Shown here: positions 45,664-58,414 of the stretch, one piece after another | Layout of the letters: each line of letters begins with the position of its first letter | Numbering within the stretch: position 1 is the stretch's first letter | NCBI GenBank assembly: GCA_027422505.1 | Contig: JAPQWV010000479.1 | Span: forward strand, 321,001 to 385,000 | From: Craterostigma plantagineum | Lineage: Eukaryota > Streptophyta > Magnoliopsida > Lamiales > Linderniaceae | DNA: 64,000 nt | Direction of reading: 5' to 3' | The notes under the pieces: model-generated | What the model was told of the DNA's origin: nothing | The model's input: the letters and a program-made list of their open reading frames with translations, nothing else | The model's database searches: none | Program-made: the position numbers and the translations under genes

Positions 45664-48000
45664 CTAATGCCAGTCACAATGGTATCGTAGGCCTATCTTG
45701 TCCAGATGCTGTTCCATAACTGCCTGGGACAAGGGCTTCGTAAGTGGGTCCGCCACGTTTTCCGCGGTGGCGATTTTCTGCACGGCGACCATCCCGTTTT
45801 CAACGAACTCACGTAGTACGTGATATTTTCTCTCAATATGTTTGGACTTGCTATGAGATCGTGGTTCCTTTGCCTGCGCGACTGCACCGCTATTATCGCA
45901 CCAAAGTGTAAGCGGTCTGTCCGCAATTGGTACCACAGTAAGTTCCTCCAAGAACTTTTTCATCCAAACAGCTTCTTTAGCTGCCTCTGAGGCTGCTATG
46001 TATTCTACCTCACACGTGGAATTGGCAGTCGTGCTTTGCTTGGAGCTTCTCCAAGACACTGCCCCACTATTGAGCACGAATACAAAACCTGAAGTAGATT
46101 TTCGGTCATCCTCGTCCGACTGGAAGTCCGAATCGGTATAACCTTCTACTTCTAGTCTCGCTCCTCCATAGACAAGCATTAAGTCTTTAGTCCGTCTAAG
46201 GTACTTAAAGATATTCTTAACGGCTGTCCAGTGTCCTTCACATGGGTTTGCCTGAAACCGACTAACCACGCACACAGCGTAGGCAATGTCCGGTCGTGTG
46301 CACAACATCGCGTACATCAGACTACCCACTGCAGATGCATAGGGTATCTCACTCATCCTTCGTCGGTCTTCCTCACTTTGAGGTGACATTGATTTCGACA
46401 AATGGATCCCATGTCGCATAGGTAAGAACCCTCTCTTAGAGTCATCCATTCTGAATTTTTTCAGGATTTTCTCTAAGTAAAGGGCCTGAGATAAGCCGAT
46501 CGTTCTGTTCGCTCGATCCCTGAACAAGCGAATACCAGGTATATACGTCGCTTCTCCCAGATCTTTCATGAAGAATTCGGTTGAAAGCCATGCTTTCACC
46601 GACGAGAGCATCCCGATGTCGTTTCCTATCAAAAGGATATCATCCACGTACAATACAAGGAACGACACCATACTCCCACTACTCTTTCTGTAGACACATG
46701 GCTCGTCTACGTTATTCTCGAATCCGAAGTTCTGAACTGCTTCATCGAAACGTAGGTTCCAACTACGAGAGGCCTGTTTCAGTCCGTAAATGGACCGATT
46801 CAGTTTGCACACTTTGTGAGCATCTGCATGCGACTCAAAACCTTTTGGCTGCTCCATATAAATCTCCTCCTTGAGGAATCCATTAAGGAACGCCGTTTTG
46901 ACGTCCATCTGCCAAATCTCATAATCATAGTGCACAGCTATTGCGAGCATTATGCGGATAGACTTGATCATGGCTACAGGCGAGAAAGTCTCCTCATAGT
47001 CGACTCCCACCTTTTGGTTATAGCCCTTGGCAACCAACCTGGCCTTGTATGTCTCAACTTGTTCGTCAGATCCAATCTTTCTCTTGTATATCCATTTACA
47101 ACCAGTTGGTCTAAAATCGCTCGGTAGGTCTACAAGAGTCCAGACTTTGTTTGAGTACATCGAGTCTATCTCAGCCCGCATAGCTTCAATCCATCTCGTT
47201 GAGTCAACATCAGATATAGCTTGATCGAAAGTAGCGGGATCTTCTCTTAGAAGTCCCCTAGTCGCAACATAATCGTGTTCAACGTGTGACATGCCATACC
47301 GCTCTGGTTGGCGTGGTACCCTTTCAGATCGTCGCAAGACTGCTTCACTCGGACCATCCAATTCCAAATCCTGTGAGGGCGTTTCGGTCGACTGCTCCTC
47401 GAGAGTGACCTCTCGGCCAACGCCACAATCTCGAATGAACTCTTCCTCGAGAAAATGTGCGTGTAGGCCCACAACGATCCTCTGATCATCGTGAAAGTAG
47501 AATAGGTACCCCATTGAGTTTTCAGGGTAACCTATGAAACGACCTTTCAGAGACCTAGACTCCAATTTGTCTGCCTTCAACTTTTTCACATAGGCCGGGC
47601 AACCCCAAATCCTAATATGTGATAAGCTGGGTAAACGGCCAGTCCATATCTCATACGGAATGCCGTTAACAGACTTCGAAGGACACCGGTTTATGGTATA
47701 AGCCGCTGTCAAAAGCGCGTATCCCCACAATGACATCGGCAAATCTGTATAGCTTAACATAGATCGAACCATATCTAATAAAGTTCGGTTTCTACGTTCG
47801 GCCACGCCATTCAATTGTGGCGTGCCGGGCGGAGTCATATGTGATAATATACCATTCTCCTTCAAGAACTGGTCAAACTCGATACTCATGTACTCGCCTC
47901 CTCGATCCGATCGAATGGATTTAATGAGTTTCGACGTTTGTTTTTCCACCAAAGCCTTATACTCATTGAACCTTTCAAGTGCATCAGCTTTATACCTCAT
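45664..48000 (-). pseudogene. Copia element C integrase (C-terminal part), reverse transcriptase and RNase H
   Basis: An open frame of 778 codons. Integrase catalytic residues appear as SDRGGEY (Asp) and GVAERRNRT (Glu), followed by [13 protein letters not shown] and [19 protein letters not shown] has [57 protein letters not shown] and the active site [12 protein letters not shown]. RNase H has [50 protein letters not shown] and [14 protein letters not shown]. The only break with the upstream frame is a TAA at 48004-48006, so a single base change separates this element from a whole pol. Confidence 0.9.
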
Positions 48001-48003
48001 CAG

Positions 48004-49197
48004 TTACACGAGTCCGTAACGACTGTGATCATCCGTGAAAGTAATAAAATAGTGGAAGTCACCCCGAGCCTTCACATTGAATGGCCCGCAAACGTCCGTG
48101 TGAATCAAACCGAGAATTTCCGTGGCTCTATTAAATGTCCCGGTGAAGGGTGATCGGGTCATTTTACCTTGGAGGCACGACTCACAAGTCGGATAGGGAT
48201 CTGATCCCAACGGTTTCAAAATCCCGTTTTTCTCTAACTCATGGATCTTGCGTTCTCCAGTATGCCCTAATCGAAGATGCCACAGGTACCTCGCATTTAT
48301 TCCTGACTTTCGTTTGTTTGTGACAGTATTCACAGATACGTCGTTCTGGGTGTTTAAATAGTACAAACCATTAAACAGTGTCGCATTGCCAATATTTTTG
48401 TTTCGATACATAATGTGGCATGTATTTTTATTAAAGTTAAATACATAACCATTCCTGCTCAAAACAGGGATGGAGACGATGTTCTTAAAACCCCTCGGGA
48501 GTACAAGACAATCGTACAAACGCAACACATGCCCAGATAACAAAACAAGAGATCTTGATCCGACGTGGCTTGCCGAGAGACTATCCCCGCTTCCCACTCT
48601 AACCTCGATCTCCCGCTCCCCAAGTGCTCTACTTGGTCCCAGACCCTGCGTGGACACACAAATGTGAGTACTAGCTCCCGAATCCAATATCCAGGAAGTA
48701 GAGTATACAGATGATGAACAAACTGTTTCTAAAACATTAAGTTCCTTACCTGACGCAGCCTGCTCACCCTTGAGCTTCGGACACTCCCGCTTCCAGTGGC
48801 CCAGCGCACCGCAATGCAGACACCTATCCGTCGGCTTTACACCGGTCTGCTTTGATTTCCCAGAAGATTTGTTCTTCTTAGAAACCTTCCCTGTTAGCTT
48901 GAGCTTGTTGCCCTTCTTCTTTTTGCCTTTCTGGGGCTTCGAAGAGGTGGCGACAAGTGCAGTCTGCTTTGCCCTCTTCATCTGACCTTGCGCCGTCGCT
49001 AACTGATTCATCAGATCAGGAAGCGTCAGCGTCATGCCGTTCAGATGATAGTTCACTATGAACGCATTGAAGGACGGAGGCAGAGACTGCAAGATGAGAT
49101 CGTTTTGTAATTCCCGATCACAACTGAGAGTCTCCAATCTCTCGATCATGGTGATCATGTTCATAACATGTTCGCCAACGTTCTCACCCTCAGACAT
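48004..49197 (-). pseudogene. Copia element C gag C-terminus, protease and integrase N-terminus
   Basis: Reads gag VMNMITMIERLETL and SLPPSFNAFIVNYHLNGMTL, the zinc knuckle CLHCGALGHWKRECP, protease SWILDSGASTHIC, then the GAG-pre-integrase zinc finger (WHLRLGHTGERKIHELEKNG, then CESCLQGKMTRSPF) and the first catalytic Asp in IHTDVCGPF. It ends at a TAA placed within the FTDDHSRYG stretch and continues in the same frame at 48000. Confidence 0.9.
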
Positions 49198-49553
49198 CCT
49201 CGATCGGAAGACGAAGCCGCATAGCGAGCTGTCCTAGACGTCTCACCGTAAAGCTCTTTCAGATGCTGAACCATCGCTCGAGCGTCAGTCATACCCTCAT
49301 GACTACGCTGCAGCGTGTTACTCATCGATTCGGGGACATGTGCCTTTACGAGCTGCTCGTCGCGCAGTCGCTTGTCATAAGCGGCACGAGCCTACTCGGT
49401 TGCCCGCGCCCCTGGGGCCGGCGGCAACTCGGAGTCAAGGATATACACTAGGTTCTCAATCTGTAGGAAAATCCTCAGGTTGCGAAGCCAGTCTGAATAG
49501 TTTGACCCAGTCAACCTATTCTCCTTGAGTAGTATGTTTAGAGCGGTAGACAT
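49198..49553 (-). pseudogene. Copia element C gag N-terminus
   Basis: The ATG at 49553 starts MSTALNILLKENRLTGSNYS, DWLRNLRIFLQIENLVYIL. A TAG interrupts it near 49398, after PPAPGARATE, and a frameshift near 49215 separates LYGETSRTARY from the next ORF. Typical Angela/TAR copia gag start. Confidence 0.8.
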
Positions 49554-51053
49554 TATTAACACTGGGAGAAAAAGCTGCAGAAAATAAAAGGCAAATTATG
49601 TCGATTGTATAGATCATCAAACACGAACAAGGACTTTTATTCCGTTTGACTCCCACTATCTTTTCATAAACACCATTTTATCCCATTGGATGTTTTGGAA
49701 GTTTCGTTGATAACTTCGATAGTGGAGTTGATGTCCCCGTGGGCGGATGCAAACCTCAACCTCTGTCGTTTTATTGGTTTGCAGCGGCCCACGAAGTCGT
49801 GCTCCGCACGAATCCGACCTCGTCGAATGTCTCAACTATCTTTGTCTCAGTCAGGGACCCCCGCCGGTAAATCCGGAACAAGGCGGTATGACTGTCTAAG
49901 TGCGACCTATCAACTTTGCTCATAACCGCACACTTGAACCGTACGTTTTACCGCACAGTGTGGTCTTGGCGAGCGGCGCTAACGCACCCGAGCAAATCGA
50001 AACGAAAACAAATGCAAGGCGCCGGCATACCCGGAACCAAACCTTGCATTTAGGTTTCGTAACAACTTAACCCGAGCTTGATAGAAGACAGGGCATCCAA
50101 TCCCTTTACTCACTTAGTATTTTATGGGACTTCGTATTCTCACAGCAAATAAAATTAAGCACGAGCACATAAATGACTTCGTATTCGACAAAAGCGGCAG
50201 TCTGCCGTCTTTCGACAGTTTGACAACCGAAATGATTTCCAATCAATACCAAATTTTCCAGATTGATTCTACACTTCCCCGCGATGGTAACGTGGGGTCT
50301 TTCAAATCATTCTGATATCGTTTGGTATTTTTCGTAAAATCAAACCAGTAAGGTTCGAAATATACCGTCGGTGTATGTGAATGCACCTCGGATGGACGTC
50401 GCAACACTTCGTCTGGCTCCCGGGGCTTCCGGGCTAGATTGTCACGCCGGTGTGACCTTGATCGAACCTCCGAGACTGCTCCCGATGGCTAGACGCAGCT
50501 CGGTTCGGGCGTCGGGCTTCGTCGAACGATCCGTTGCTTTAAGAAGTACCAAGTACACACTTTTCCAATTCTCTAGTTTTGGTTGATGAGAGCAAAATGA
50601 CCAAGTGCTTTTCTTTTCTTCAAGAAGCAAGCTCTCTATTTACTCTCTTATGCATGTTACTTTTATTTCCATGCTTGTAGTAAAATCCCACTAAGGATGT
50701 TTATTGATTTATATTTTAACACTTGTCATGCTCCCATCAAAGCCAAGAGTATAACTCACATGCCACCTCATCCAATGTGGCAAGCTAGGAATCATACACA
50801 TGTCCAAGACCAAGTCAACATGCAAATATTTCATTTAAGCCCATGAAGTTTATAATTTCTCAATTTAGTCCCTCAATTTTAAGTAATAAAATAATTAAAT
50901 CCAATCTAATTATTTTAATCACAATTGAGCCTCATTTAGTTACTTAATTAAGCACTTAAGACAATCTCAAGTCCTAATTATTCCCGTGACCGTCACCGGA
51001 ATTTAACTAAATTATCGACATCTCGTGTCAACTATGCCACTACCTCAACGAAT
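49554..51053 (-). other. Copia element C leader, or undetected part of its 5' LTR
   Basis: 1.5 kb without genes. Minus-strand 51000-50600 looks like LTR promoter DNA: AT-rich, then AAAATATAAATC and GCATAAGAGAGTAAATAGAG, then GC-richer transcribed-type sequence. I found no initiator-Met primer site either here or next to 51054. The true LTR may therefore extend into this region. Confidence 0.45.
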
Positions 51054-52157
51054 CCCATTCGTTAGGTTCCAGAGAAAAGCCCGCCGTTTTCGTTCAAGTT
51101 CATTACCATTTTTAAGCGCGACTCTCTAGGTCCGTCTCAACTGGCACGGGAGGAATCCGCGAGTCCCGGTATTCGCCTAGCCAATCCCGCGGTACCGGAC
51201 AGATCCCAGTTGAGAACGAATTTTGATCTAATCGAAATTCGGGCGAACCGACTATAGTGTATACATTTAAATAACTCTTACGCCTTTCACTTGCGTCCCG
51301 GTTAGGTGAGAGCCATGTAAATGTCAAACTCACTAATCTAACACTATGTTATAATCGAGACCCAACCGATTATTTAAACTCCGCTCCGTATCTAATACGA
51401 GCGAGCTTTCCAAGCTTCGGCCGAAGGCTTTACAATCGTCGTTCTCCAATTACCTCATAGGACGTTAACCTATACGAATATAGGCAGTGAATCCCAATAG
51501 CAGTCACAGCCCGGCAATCACCTCCGTAAAGTCAGTTGCGTTTCGTCGCTGGCCCGTGTCCCATTTCCAAACACTTGCGGACCTAGCCAACTAGCGACAA
51601 ACCGAAATCGCGAAAGCAAATCCGTCAGTGACCCTATCGGTCTGAGGCTGCTATAGTCATTCGTTCAATCATTGACAACATCCTAGTCATGTGATCAAGA
51701 CGAATACGAGCCGAATGTCCGAATACGCGATCTCTCCGATCACCGATATCTCCATCACGACCCACAACCTCTCAGGTAATCGGTGACACTACCGATACTA
51801 TGTGGTCGTCAATGAATAAGTCATATTCGGATATCTAGTCACCCAGCTAGAATCCTTAGACTTACGGACTTTTTATTTAATGCTGAGATAAGGACCGTCC
51901 GGTGTCTCCTCCCTCGTCCCCACGAGAATCAGACGTCCAACTCAACATTTGGGTGTTATTTATTTATCGCACCGCCTGATGCCAAGCAGACTTTAAATTC
52001 GATAAATAAATAATAATGCCTTTATTATAATGAAAATAATATTCACTACTTTATTTTAACAGTATATACAATAAACTGTTTATCGACCCATACATCATTT
52101 TGCGCCCTATACTATTCCTAGTCCTCGTATGGCATTCCGAGGGCACACTCCCTAACA
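51054..52157 (-). repeat. Copia element C 5' LTR block (right)
   Basis: Near-identical to 44523-45628. Ends CTCCCTAACA at 52157, where Athila LTR sequence begins. Confidence 0.85.
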
Positions 52158-52770
52158 GATATTGCTTCTTTGTCTAAATATGTCTATGTGTTGATACGAA
52201 TGTGCGGTACATCGTTTAGGGCGACAGCGAAATAACGATTAGTCCGTTCATAGACGTTAGGATTCGAGTATAGGGCGACAGCAAATAATCGATCCTCGCC
52301 ATTTGGTAATTAACGATCTTAGATTCCCACGAACGTTTAGGGCGACAGCAAATCCGTGAGTGGGTAGAAAGTTACCGATTTAGTCGATTTTCACTTAGGA
52401 ACGATATTCCGTAGCTTTAGCCGACAGCGTCCAGCGGGATTCGAACCCCAAACACATATTTGTCATCTTAAATCACTCGTATTATTTTTAGTTGTACTAC
52501 CTTACTCGTCAAATCCTTAAGTTGCGCTGTTAAATTAGTTCGTAGTATAAACAAATCCTACTATTTTATTTAGGCTAAATATCGATTCGATAGGTTAATA
52601 CTAGTATTAATTTTATTCCTCGTGTTCGATACTCGGATATTCACTATAGCTATATTACAAACGATAGGTACACTGCTTATCGCGCGTGATTCTAGTTATA
52701 ATATATTCGTTTTAATTATTACTTGACGTACTCGCACGATCTTTTATTTAAACATACAAGCACGCGATCA
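52158..52770 (+). repeat. Athila 5' LTR, 3' portion
   Basis: Ends in GCGATCA just before the PBS. Contains spaced copies of TTTAGGGCGACAGCAAAT-like words near 52218, 52272 and 52337, and a degenerate one near 52417. The matching part of the 3' LTR must lie right of the window. Confidence 0.7.
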
Positions 52771-52776
52771 AGTTTT

Positions 52777-52794
52777 TGGCGCCGTTTCCGGGGA
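52777..52794 (+). promoter_or_regulatory. Athila primer-binding site (Asp tRNA type)
   Basis: TGGCGCCGTTTCCGGGGA, one base off the usual Athila/Asp-tRNA site TGGCGCCGTTGCCGGGGA. Confidence 0.9.
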
Positions 52795-52994
52795 ATAGAT
52801 TGATATTAGGAACACCCTAGTTCGGTAATTTAGCCATTTTATTTTACATTTTTCAGTTTTTCATTAATTGCGTACTTGTTTTAATTGCGTTATTTGTTTC
52901 CTACATCATTATTAGTATCGTTACCTTTCCGACGTATTTGTCTCGTTCTTCGCTAAATTTCGCTTTCACTCATTGAAGGTACTGTTGACAGTGG

Positions 52995-54900
52995 ATGACC
53001 CGAAGCCACCCATCAGGCCCCATTGTTGAAGGAGATCCAGATTTCGAGCGGAAGTTACGAAGGCAGCTCAGATACAATTCAGAAGGCACGGCTAGTAATT
53101 ATCAGGAAGCATTGGTCAGCTACTCAGAAGACAACTCCCAGGAGTCTGCTGAAAATTCTCGAACAGACACGTCCAAATACAATCGAGAGATAGAATTCGA
53201 GATGGCAGACCGAAGAGTACCGACCCACCAAGACCAAGAAGAGGAACAATCTTTACAAGATCTACTTAAGAACGCCTCCCTCGGCGGTACAGAATCGGCG
53301 ATTGTTATTCCTCCGATCGCGAACAACGATTTTGAGCTGAAGCATGCTTGGCTTCAGATGATCTTTCAGACGGCTCAGTTTGAGGGGAATCCTGATGATG
53401 ATCCGTACTCCCACCTGAAGGCCTTTCTGACAGTAACAGACACCATCAAGATCAATGGGGTCCCGAGTGATGCGATTAAACTAATGTTGTTTCCATTCTC
53501 ACTAAGTACAGGGCGAAGGATTGGTTGGAGATGTTACCGCCCAGATCAATCACTACGTGGGAAGAACTACGAGCAGCATTCATCGGCCATTACTTCCCCC
53601 TGTCAAAGATGTTAAGGTTAAAGACAGAAATCTCCCTTTTTCACCAGAAGGATTCAGAGAATCTTTACGAGGTATGGGAGAGGTACAAGTCCGTATTGAA
53701 GAAGTGCCCACAACACGGGATGTCGAAGGCCGCCATGATCAATCGATTTCACGAGGGCCTCAATGATCAAACCGTTCATATGTTAGACGGAGCCGCGGGA
53801 GGAGGGCTCGTGAACCTCAATGCCACATACGCTTGGAATCTAATCGAAGATTACTCGAGAAACAGCTTCATGAGAGGCAACACGAGGATAAAGACTCCAG
53901 GAGTGTTTGGGGTGAGCGAGGAAACTGCTTCAAATGCCAAGTTCGAGGCGTTGCAACAACAAATTGCGACTACCAATTCCCAGCTTCAGACGGTGATCAA
54001 CACACTACTTCCAAAGGCCGGGCAAACACAGCCAGTACATGCCGTGATGACCACCACACCACCTCAGAAGCCGTACACACCACAGTGCGAGATTTGTGGC
54101 GCAGCTCACGAAACCGTAGAATGCCAAGTCGGACAATCACTGGAGCATGTCGACTACATGGGCAATTATCAAGGACAGAGGAGCTTCCAACCTCGTGCAC
54201 ATCCGAATCTTTCCTACGGAAATAAGGCCATCAAGTGCAAAGGCAATCCGGTTTCCAACAAGGGCCACCACCGGGATTTCAAGCCGGAGGATCAAGCAAT
54301 CACTATCAGAATACGGCCCAGGGTTCAGGATCAAATGACATGAGGGATATGAAGGGTATGATGGAGAGACTCCTCTCGAACTTCGACAAGACTACTCAAG
54401 CCCATGAGAGTAGATTAACAAAGATGGAAGTACAATTCCAGTCCATCGATCTTCGAACTCAAAATACAGATGCGTCTGTACGCAAATTGGAGTTGCAAGT
54501 TGGCCAAATAGCAAAGCAATTGGCTGAGCGACCCCAAGGTTCACTTCCCAGCTATACCGAGACGAATCCGAGGGAGCATTGCAAGGCCGTCACTTTAAGA
54601 AACGAAAAGGAGCTACAAGAACGGGAGCAGACTGTAAGAAAACAATCTTTGGAAAAGACTAACATCGAGGGCCATGAAGAACAGGTTTTAAAGAAAAATG
54701 AAGAAGAGAAGCCCGAAAGAGTGGAAGTTGAAAAAGACAATGAGAAGGTCATTAGCCAACCAAAGCCATATCAACCCAAGATTCCATATCCAGCTAGACT
54801 GAGGAAGGACCGCGATGAGGAACAGTTCGGTAAATTCATGGGTATGTGTAAACAAATGCATGTTAACTTACCTTTAAAGCCATTACACAGATGCCTCGTT
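52995..54900 (+). pseudogene. Athila gag, three frames
   Basis: Frame 0 (52995-about 53505): start MTRSHPSGPIV, then VIPPIANNDFELKHAWLQMI and FEGNPDDDPYSHLKAFL. Frame 2 (53505-about 54240): AKDWLEMLPPRSITTWEELR, SLFHQKDSENLYEVWERYK, GAAGGGLVNLNATYAWNLIE and a zinc knuckle CEICGAAHETVEC. Frame 1 (54240-54900): PPPGFQAGG, a coiled-coil like FDKTTQAHESRLTKMEVQF region, then a highly charged KNEEEKPERVEVEKDNEKV tract and KFMGMCKQMHVNLP. Gag proteins assemble particles round the RNA. Two frameshifts inactivate it. Confidence 0.88.
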
Positions 54901-55729
54901 TCGCGAAGTTTCTAAAGGATTTGCTCACCAACCGAAGGAAACTTGAGGATGTGTCCACTGTATGCCTAAGAGGAGAATGTTCAGCTATCCTACAAAGCAA
55001 GATACCGAAGAAGCTTAAGGATCCAGGGAGTTTTACTATTCCCTGTCTTATTGGCGATGTCGTTATTGAACGTGCTTTAGCCGATTTAGGAGCCAGTATA
55101 AATCTAATGCCATACTCCATGTTTAAGAAACTAGGACTCGGCGAGCCCAGACCCACTAGGATGAGCCTCCAATTGGCCGATAGATCTTTAAAATATCCTC
55201 GAGGTGTTATCGAGGATGTCCTAATTAAAGTGGATAAGTTTATTATCCTCGCCGATTTTGTCATCTTGGATATGGAGGAAGACGAAAACATTCCTCTTAT
55301 CCTAGGTCGACCCTTTTTAGCCACCGGTGAATCGATGATAGATGTCAGAAATGGCACTTTGACTCTAACGGTGGACGGTGAGAAAGTGACTTTTAATATG
55401 GCAGATTCTATGAAAAACCCTAGCTCACTTGATGATAAATGTTATTACGTGGATGTGTTTGAGCATGATGTTATCTTCTCTTTGGAAGACTTATTGCAGT
55501 TATTGGCGGAAACGATAAGCAAATATCCACAATGATGGCCAGTGATGAGTATGACGACGACATTGATGAGCCCGTAACGACTGTCCACGAAAGTAAAGAG
55601 GAGGATAAGGAGAAAAGCTCGATCGAAGAGCCACCAATCCTTGAACTCAAGCAATTGCCCGAGCATCTCGAATATGCATTTTTAGACGGTGATTCAAACT
55701 TACCGGTGATTATATCCTCAAACCTGTAG
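54875..55729 (+). pseudogene. Athila aspartic protease region
   Basis: After another frame change near 54875 the text reads QMPRFAKFLKDLLTNRRKLE, GSFTIPCLIGDVVIERALAD, the active site ADLGASINLMP (DLG rather than DSG, normal for Athila), MSLQLADRSLKYPRGVIEDV and ILGRPFLATGESMIDV. 55532-55729 continues in a shifted frame with an acidic linker ending LPVIISS. About 30 residues expected between there and the RT start are missing, a small deletion. Confidence 0.85.
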
Positions 55730-55735
55730 AAATTC

Positions 55736-57060
55736 GGGGGATTAGCTCGAGTTTTTGTACGCACAAAATTCTCATGGAGGACGACTTCAAACCTGTAGCC
55801 CAACGACAAAGGAGATTAAACCCAAACATGAAGGACGTTGTCAAAAAGGAAGTTATTAAGCTACTAGACGCCGGAGTGATCTATCCGATCTCAGATAGTG
55901 CGTGGGTTAGTCCAGTTCAGGTGGTTCCGAAGAAGGGAGGCATGACAGTCGTCCCCAATGAAAAGAACGAGTTGATTCCGACAAGGACTGTAACCGGATG
56001 GCGTGTATGCATTGACTACAGGAAGTTGAATGGCGCCACAAGAAAAGATCATTTTCCTTTACCCTTTATTGATCAAATGCTTGAAAAGTTATCTGGGCAT
56101 GCATTTTACTGTCTTCTTGATGGCCTGTCAGGTTATTTGCAGATTCCTATAGCACCGGAGGACCAAGAGAAGACCACGTTTACTTGCCCGTTTGGAACAT
56201 TTGCTTATCGGCGAATGCCATTTGGATTGTGCAATGCCCCTGCCACATTTCAACGATGCATGATGGCGATATTTGATGAATTGGTTGGCGACATTATGGA
56301 AGTGTTCATGGATGATTTCTCAGTGTTCGGTACCTCTTTTAATAATTGCTTAACTAATCTTAAGAGTGTGTTAGAACGTTGTGAAGAAACAAATTTAGCG
56401 CTTAATTGGGAAAAATGTCATTTTATGGTTCGGGAGGGAATAGTTTTGGGACACAAGATATCCTCGAAGGGGATTGAAGTGGACCGAGCTAAGATCGAGA
56501 CAATAGAAAAATTACCAATCCCCTCGAACGTAAAGGCTGTTAGGAGCTTTCTAGGTCATGCGGGATTTTATCGTCGATTCATAAAGGATTTTTCGAAAAT
56601 CGCACGACCGATGTCTAAGTTACTAGAAAAAGATGCTGTCCGATTTTAATGACGAATGTGTTAATGCCTTCATGTTGCTTAAAGAGAGACTTGTATCCGC
56701 ACCCATTATGACTGCTCCCGATTGGGGGTTACCTTTTGAACTAATGTGCGATGCTAGTGACTACGCAGTGGGGGCTGTATTAGGGCAGCGGAAGGATAAG
56801 CATTTTCGACCAATCTATTATGCGAGTAAGACGTTGGATTCAGGTCATATCTTATTTTAACGAAAGTTATTATTTTTACTGACCATTCTGCACTTAAGTA
56901 TTTACTAGCGAAGCCAGATGCAAAGCCTCGACTCATTAGATGGATTCTACTCCTTCAAGAGTTCGACATCGAGATTCGGGACAAGAAAGGTGCAGAGAAC
57001 GTTGTTGCGGACCATCTATCTCGACTAGAGGATCATGATATACAAGATACCGACAGAAGG
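55736..57060 (+). pseudogene. Athila reverse transcriptase and RNase H, with deletions
   Basis: Begins at ISSSFCTHKILMEDDFKPV. RT text includes RQRRLNPNMKDVVKKEVIKL, WVSPVQVVPKKGGMTVV, GWRVCIDYRKLNGATRKDHF, the active site VFMDDFSVFG, and FLGHAGFYRRFIKDFSKIA. A frameshift at 56640 leads to FDFNDECVNAF-type text, LPFELMCDASDYAVGAVLGQ and YYASKTL. About 35 residues of RNase H are then deleted before [20 protein letters not shown] and [12 protein letters not shown]. The catalytic Glu of RNase H lies in the missing part. Confidence 0.88.
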
Positions 57061-58414
57061 ACAATCGTTGATACGTCCCGGACGAGCATTTATACGCCAT
57101 ACGAACAGTAAGTGAAGGAACCCCTTGGTTTGCAGATTTAGCTAACTATCTTGTTGCGAGGATTTTACCTAAAGAGTACACGAATCAGCAAAAGAAGAAA
57201 TTCTTTTCTGACTTGAAGTACTACTTTTGGGAAAATCCTTATCTTTTCAGGAGATGTGCAGACCAAGTGATCCGAAGGTGCGTTGCTTTCCCCGAAACAA
57301 TGAAAATTATTGAGCATTGCCACGGCGGACCAACTGGAGGGCATTATGCAGCTAATCGAACCGCCCAAAAGGTACTGGAATGTGGCTTCTATTGGCCAAC
57401 GATTTTTAAGGATGCTAATATGTACGTCAACACATGTGACCAATGTCAACGAGCAGGTAACATTTCTAAACGCGATGAAATGCCTCAGAACTTTATTTTA
57501 GTTTGCGAAGTGTTCGATGTTTGGGGCATAGACTTTATGGGTCCATTTCCAAGTTCGTACATCAACAAATATATCATTGTGGCCGTTGACTATGTATCCA
57601 AGTGGGCGGAAGCGCAAGCTTTACCCACAACGATGCTAGAGTTGTTGTTAGATTTCTACGAGCATTATTTTCACGGTTCGGGTCACCTAAATGCATTATT
57701 GGTGATAGGGGTACTCATTTTTGCAACACCCAATTCGCACGTACATTAGAAAGATATGGTGTTAAGCATAGCATTTCTACTCCTTATCACCCACAATCAA
57801 GTGGTCAAGTAGAAGTAGTGAACCGTGAGTTGAAGCGCATTCTAGAGAAAACCATAGATGGGAATCGTCGGGAATGGGCGAATAAGCTTAAAGACGCACT
57901 TTGGGCCTATAGGACTGCTTATAAGACACCAATAGGCACCACTCCATATCGACTAGTTTACGAAAAAGCATGTCACCTTCCTGTTGAACTAGAACATAAA
58001 GCCTACTGGGCGATAAAGTCTTTAAACCTCGATTTGGTGCAAGCCGGTGAAAAACGTAAACTCCAGATCAATGAGGTTGATGAATGGCGATTGTCGGCAT
58101 ACGACAATGCAAAAATGTATAAGGAGCGCTCAAAAGCATATCACGATAAGAAGATCAAGCAACATAGAGAATCTCAAGAGGGGGATCAAGTCCTCCTTTT
58201 CAATTCTCGTCTTAGACTTTTTCCCGAAAAGCTAAGATCTCGTTGGTCTGGACCTTTTACAGTTACTCGCGTTTTTCCCTATGGTACTGTCGAAATTTCA
58301 AATGTTGAGCAGGGAAATTTCAAGGTTAATGGCCATCGACTGAAGCATTATTACGGTGGAGGAGAAGACACGCGCACAAAGGAGGTCATGTACCTCGATT
58401 TCAAGCTACCGTAG
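57061..58414 (+). pseudogene. Athila integrase, frameshifted
   Basis: 57213-57630 has the zinc-binding array ([20 protein letters not shown], then CDQCQRAG) and the first catalytic Asp in [12 protein letters not shown] frame change near 57630 leads to 57640-58414 with [31 protein letters not shown] (second Asp) and [16 protein letters not shown] (Glu), [20 protein letters not shown] and the C-terminal [20 protein letters not shown]. It ends at a TAG at 58412-58414. All three DDE residues are present but in two frames. Confidence 0.9.

Larger units (their letters stand above)
44523..52157 (-). mobile_element. Copia element C (Angela/TAR-like), nearly complete
   Basis: Minus-strand order: 5' LTR ending the element at 52157, leader of about 1.5 kb, gag, protease, integrase, RT, RNase H, polypurine tract, 3' LTR at 45628-44523. 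The copia order of integrase before RT is clear. The polyprotein is broken by one TAG, one TAA and one frameshift only. The homologous LTR blocks differ at few positions. No TSD is seen, because the left LTR seems truncated where it meets hAT DNA. Confidence 0.85.
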
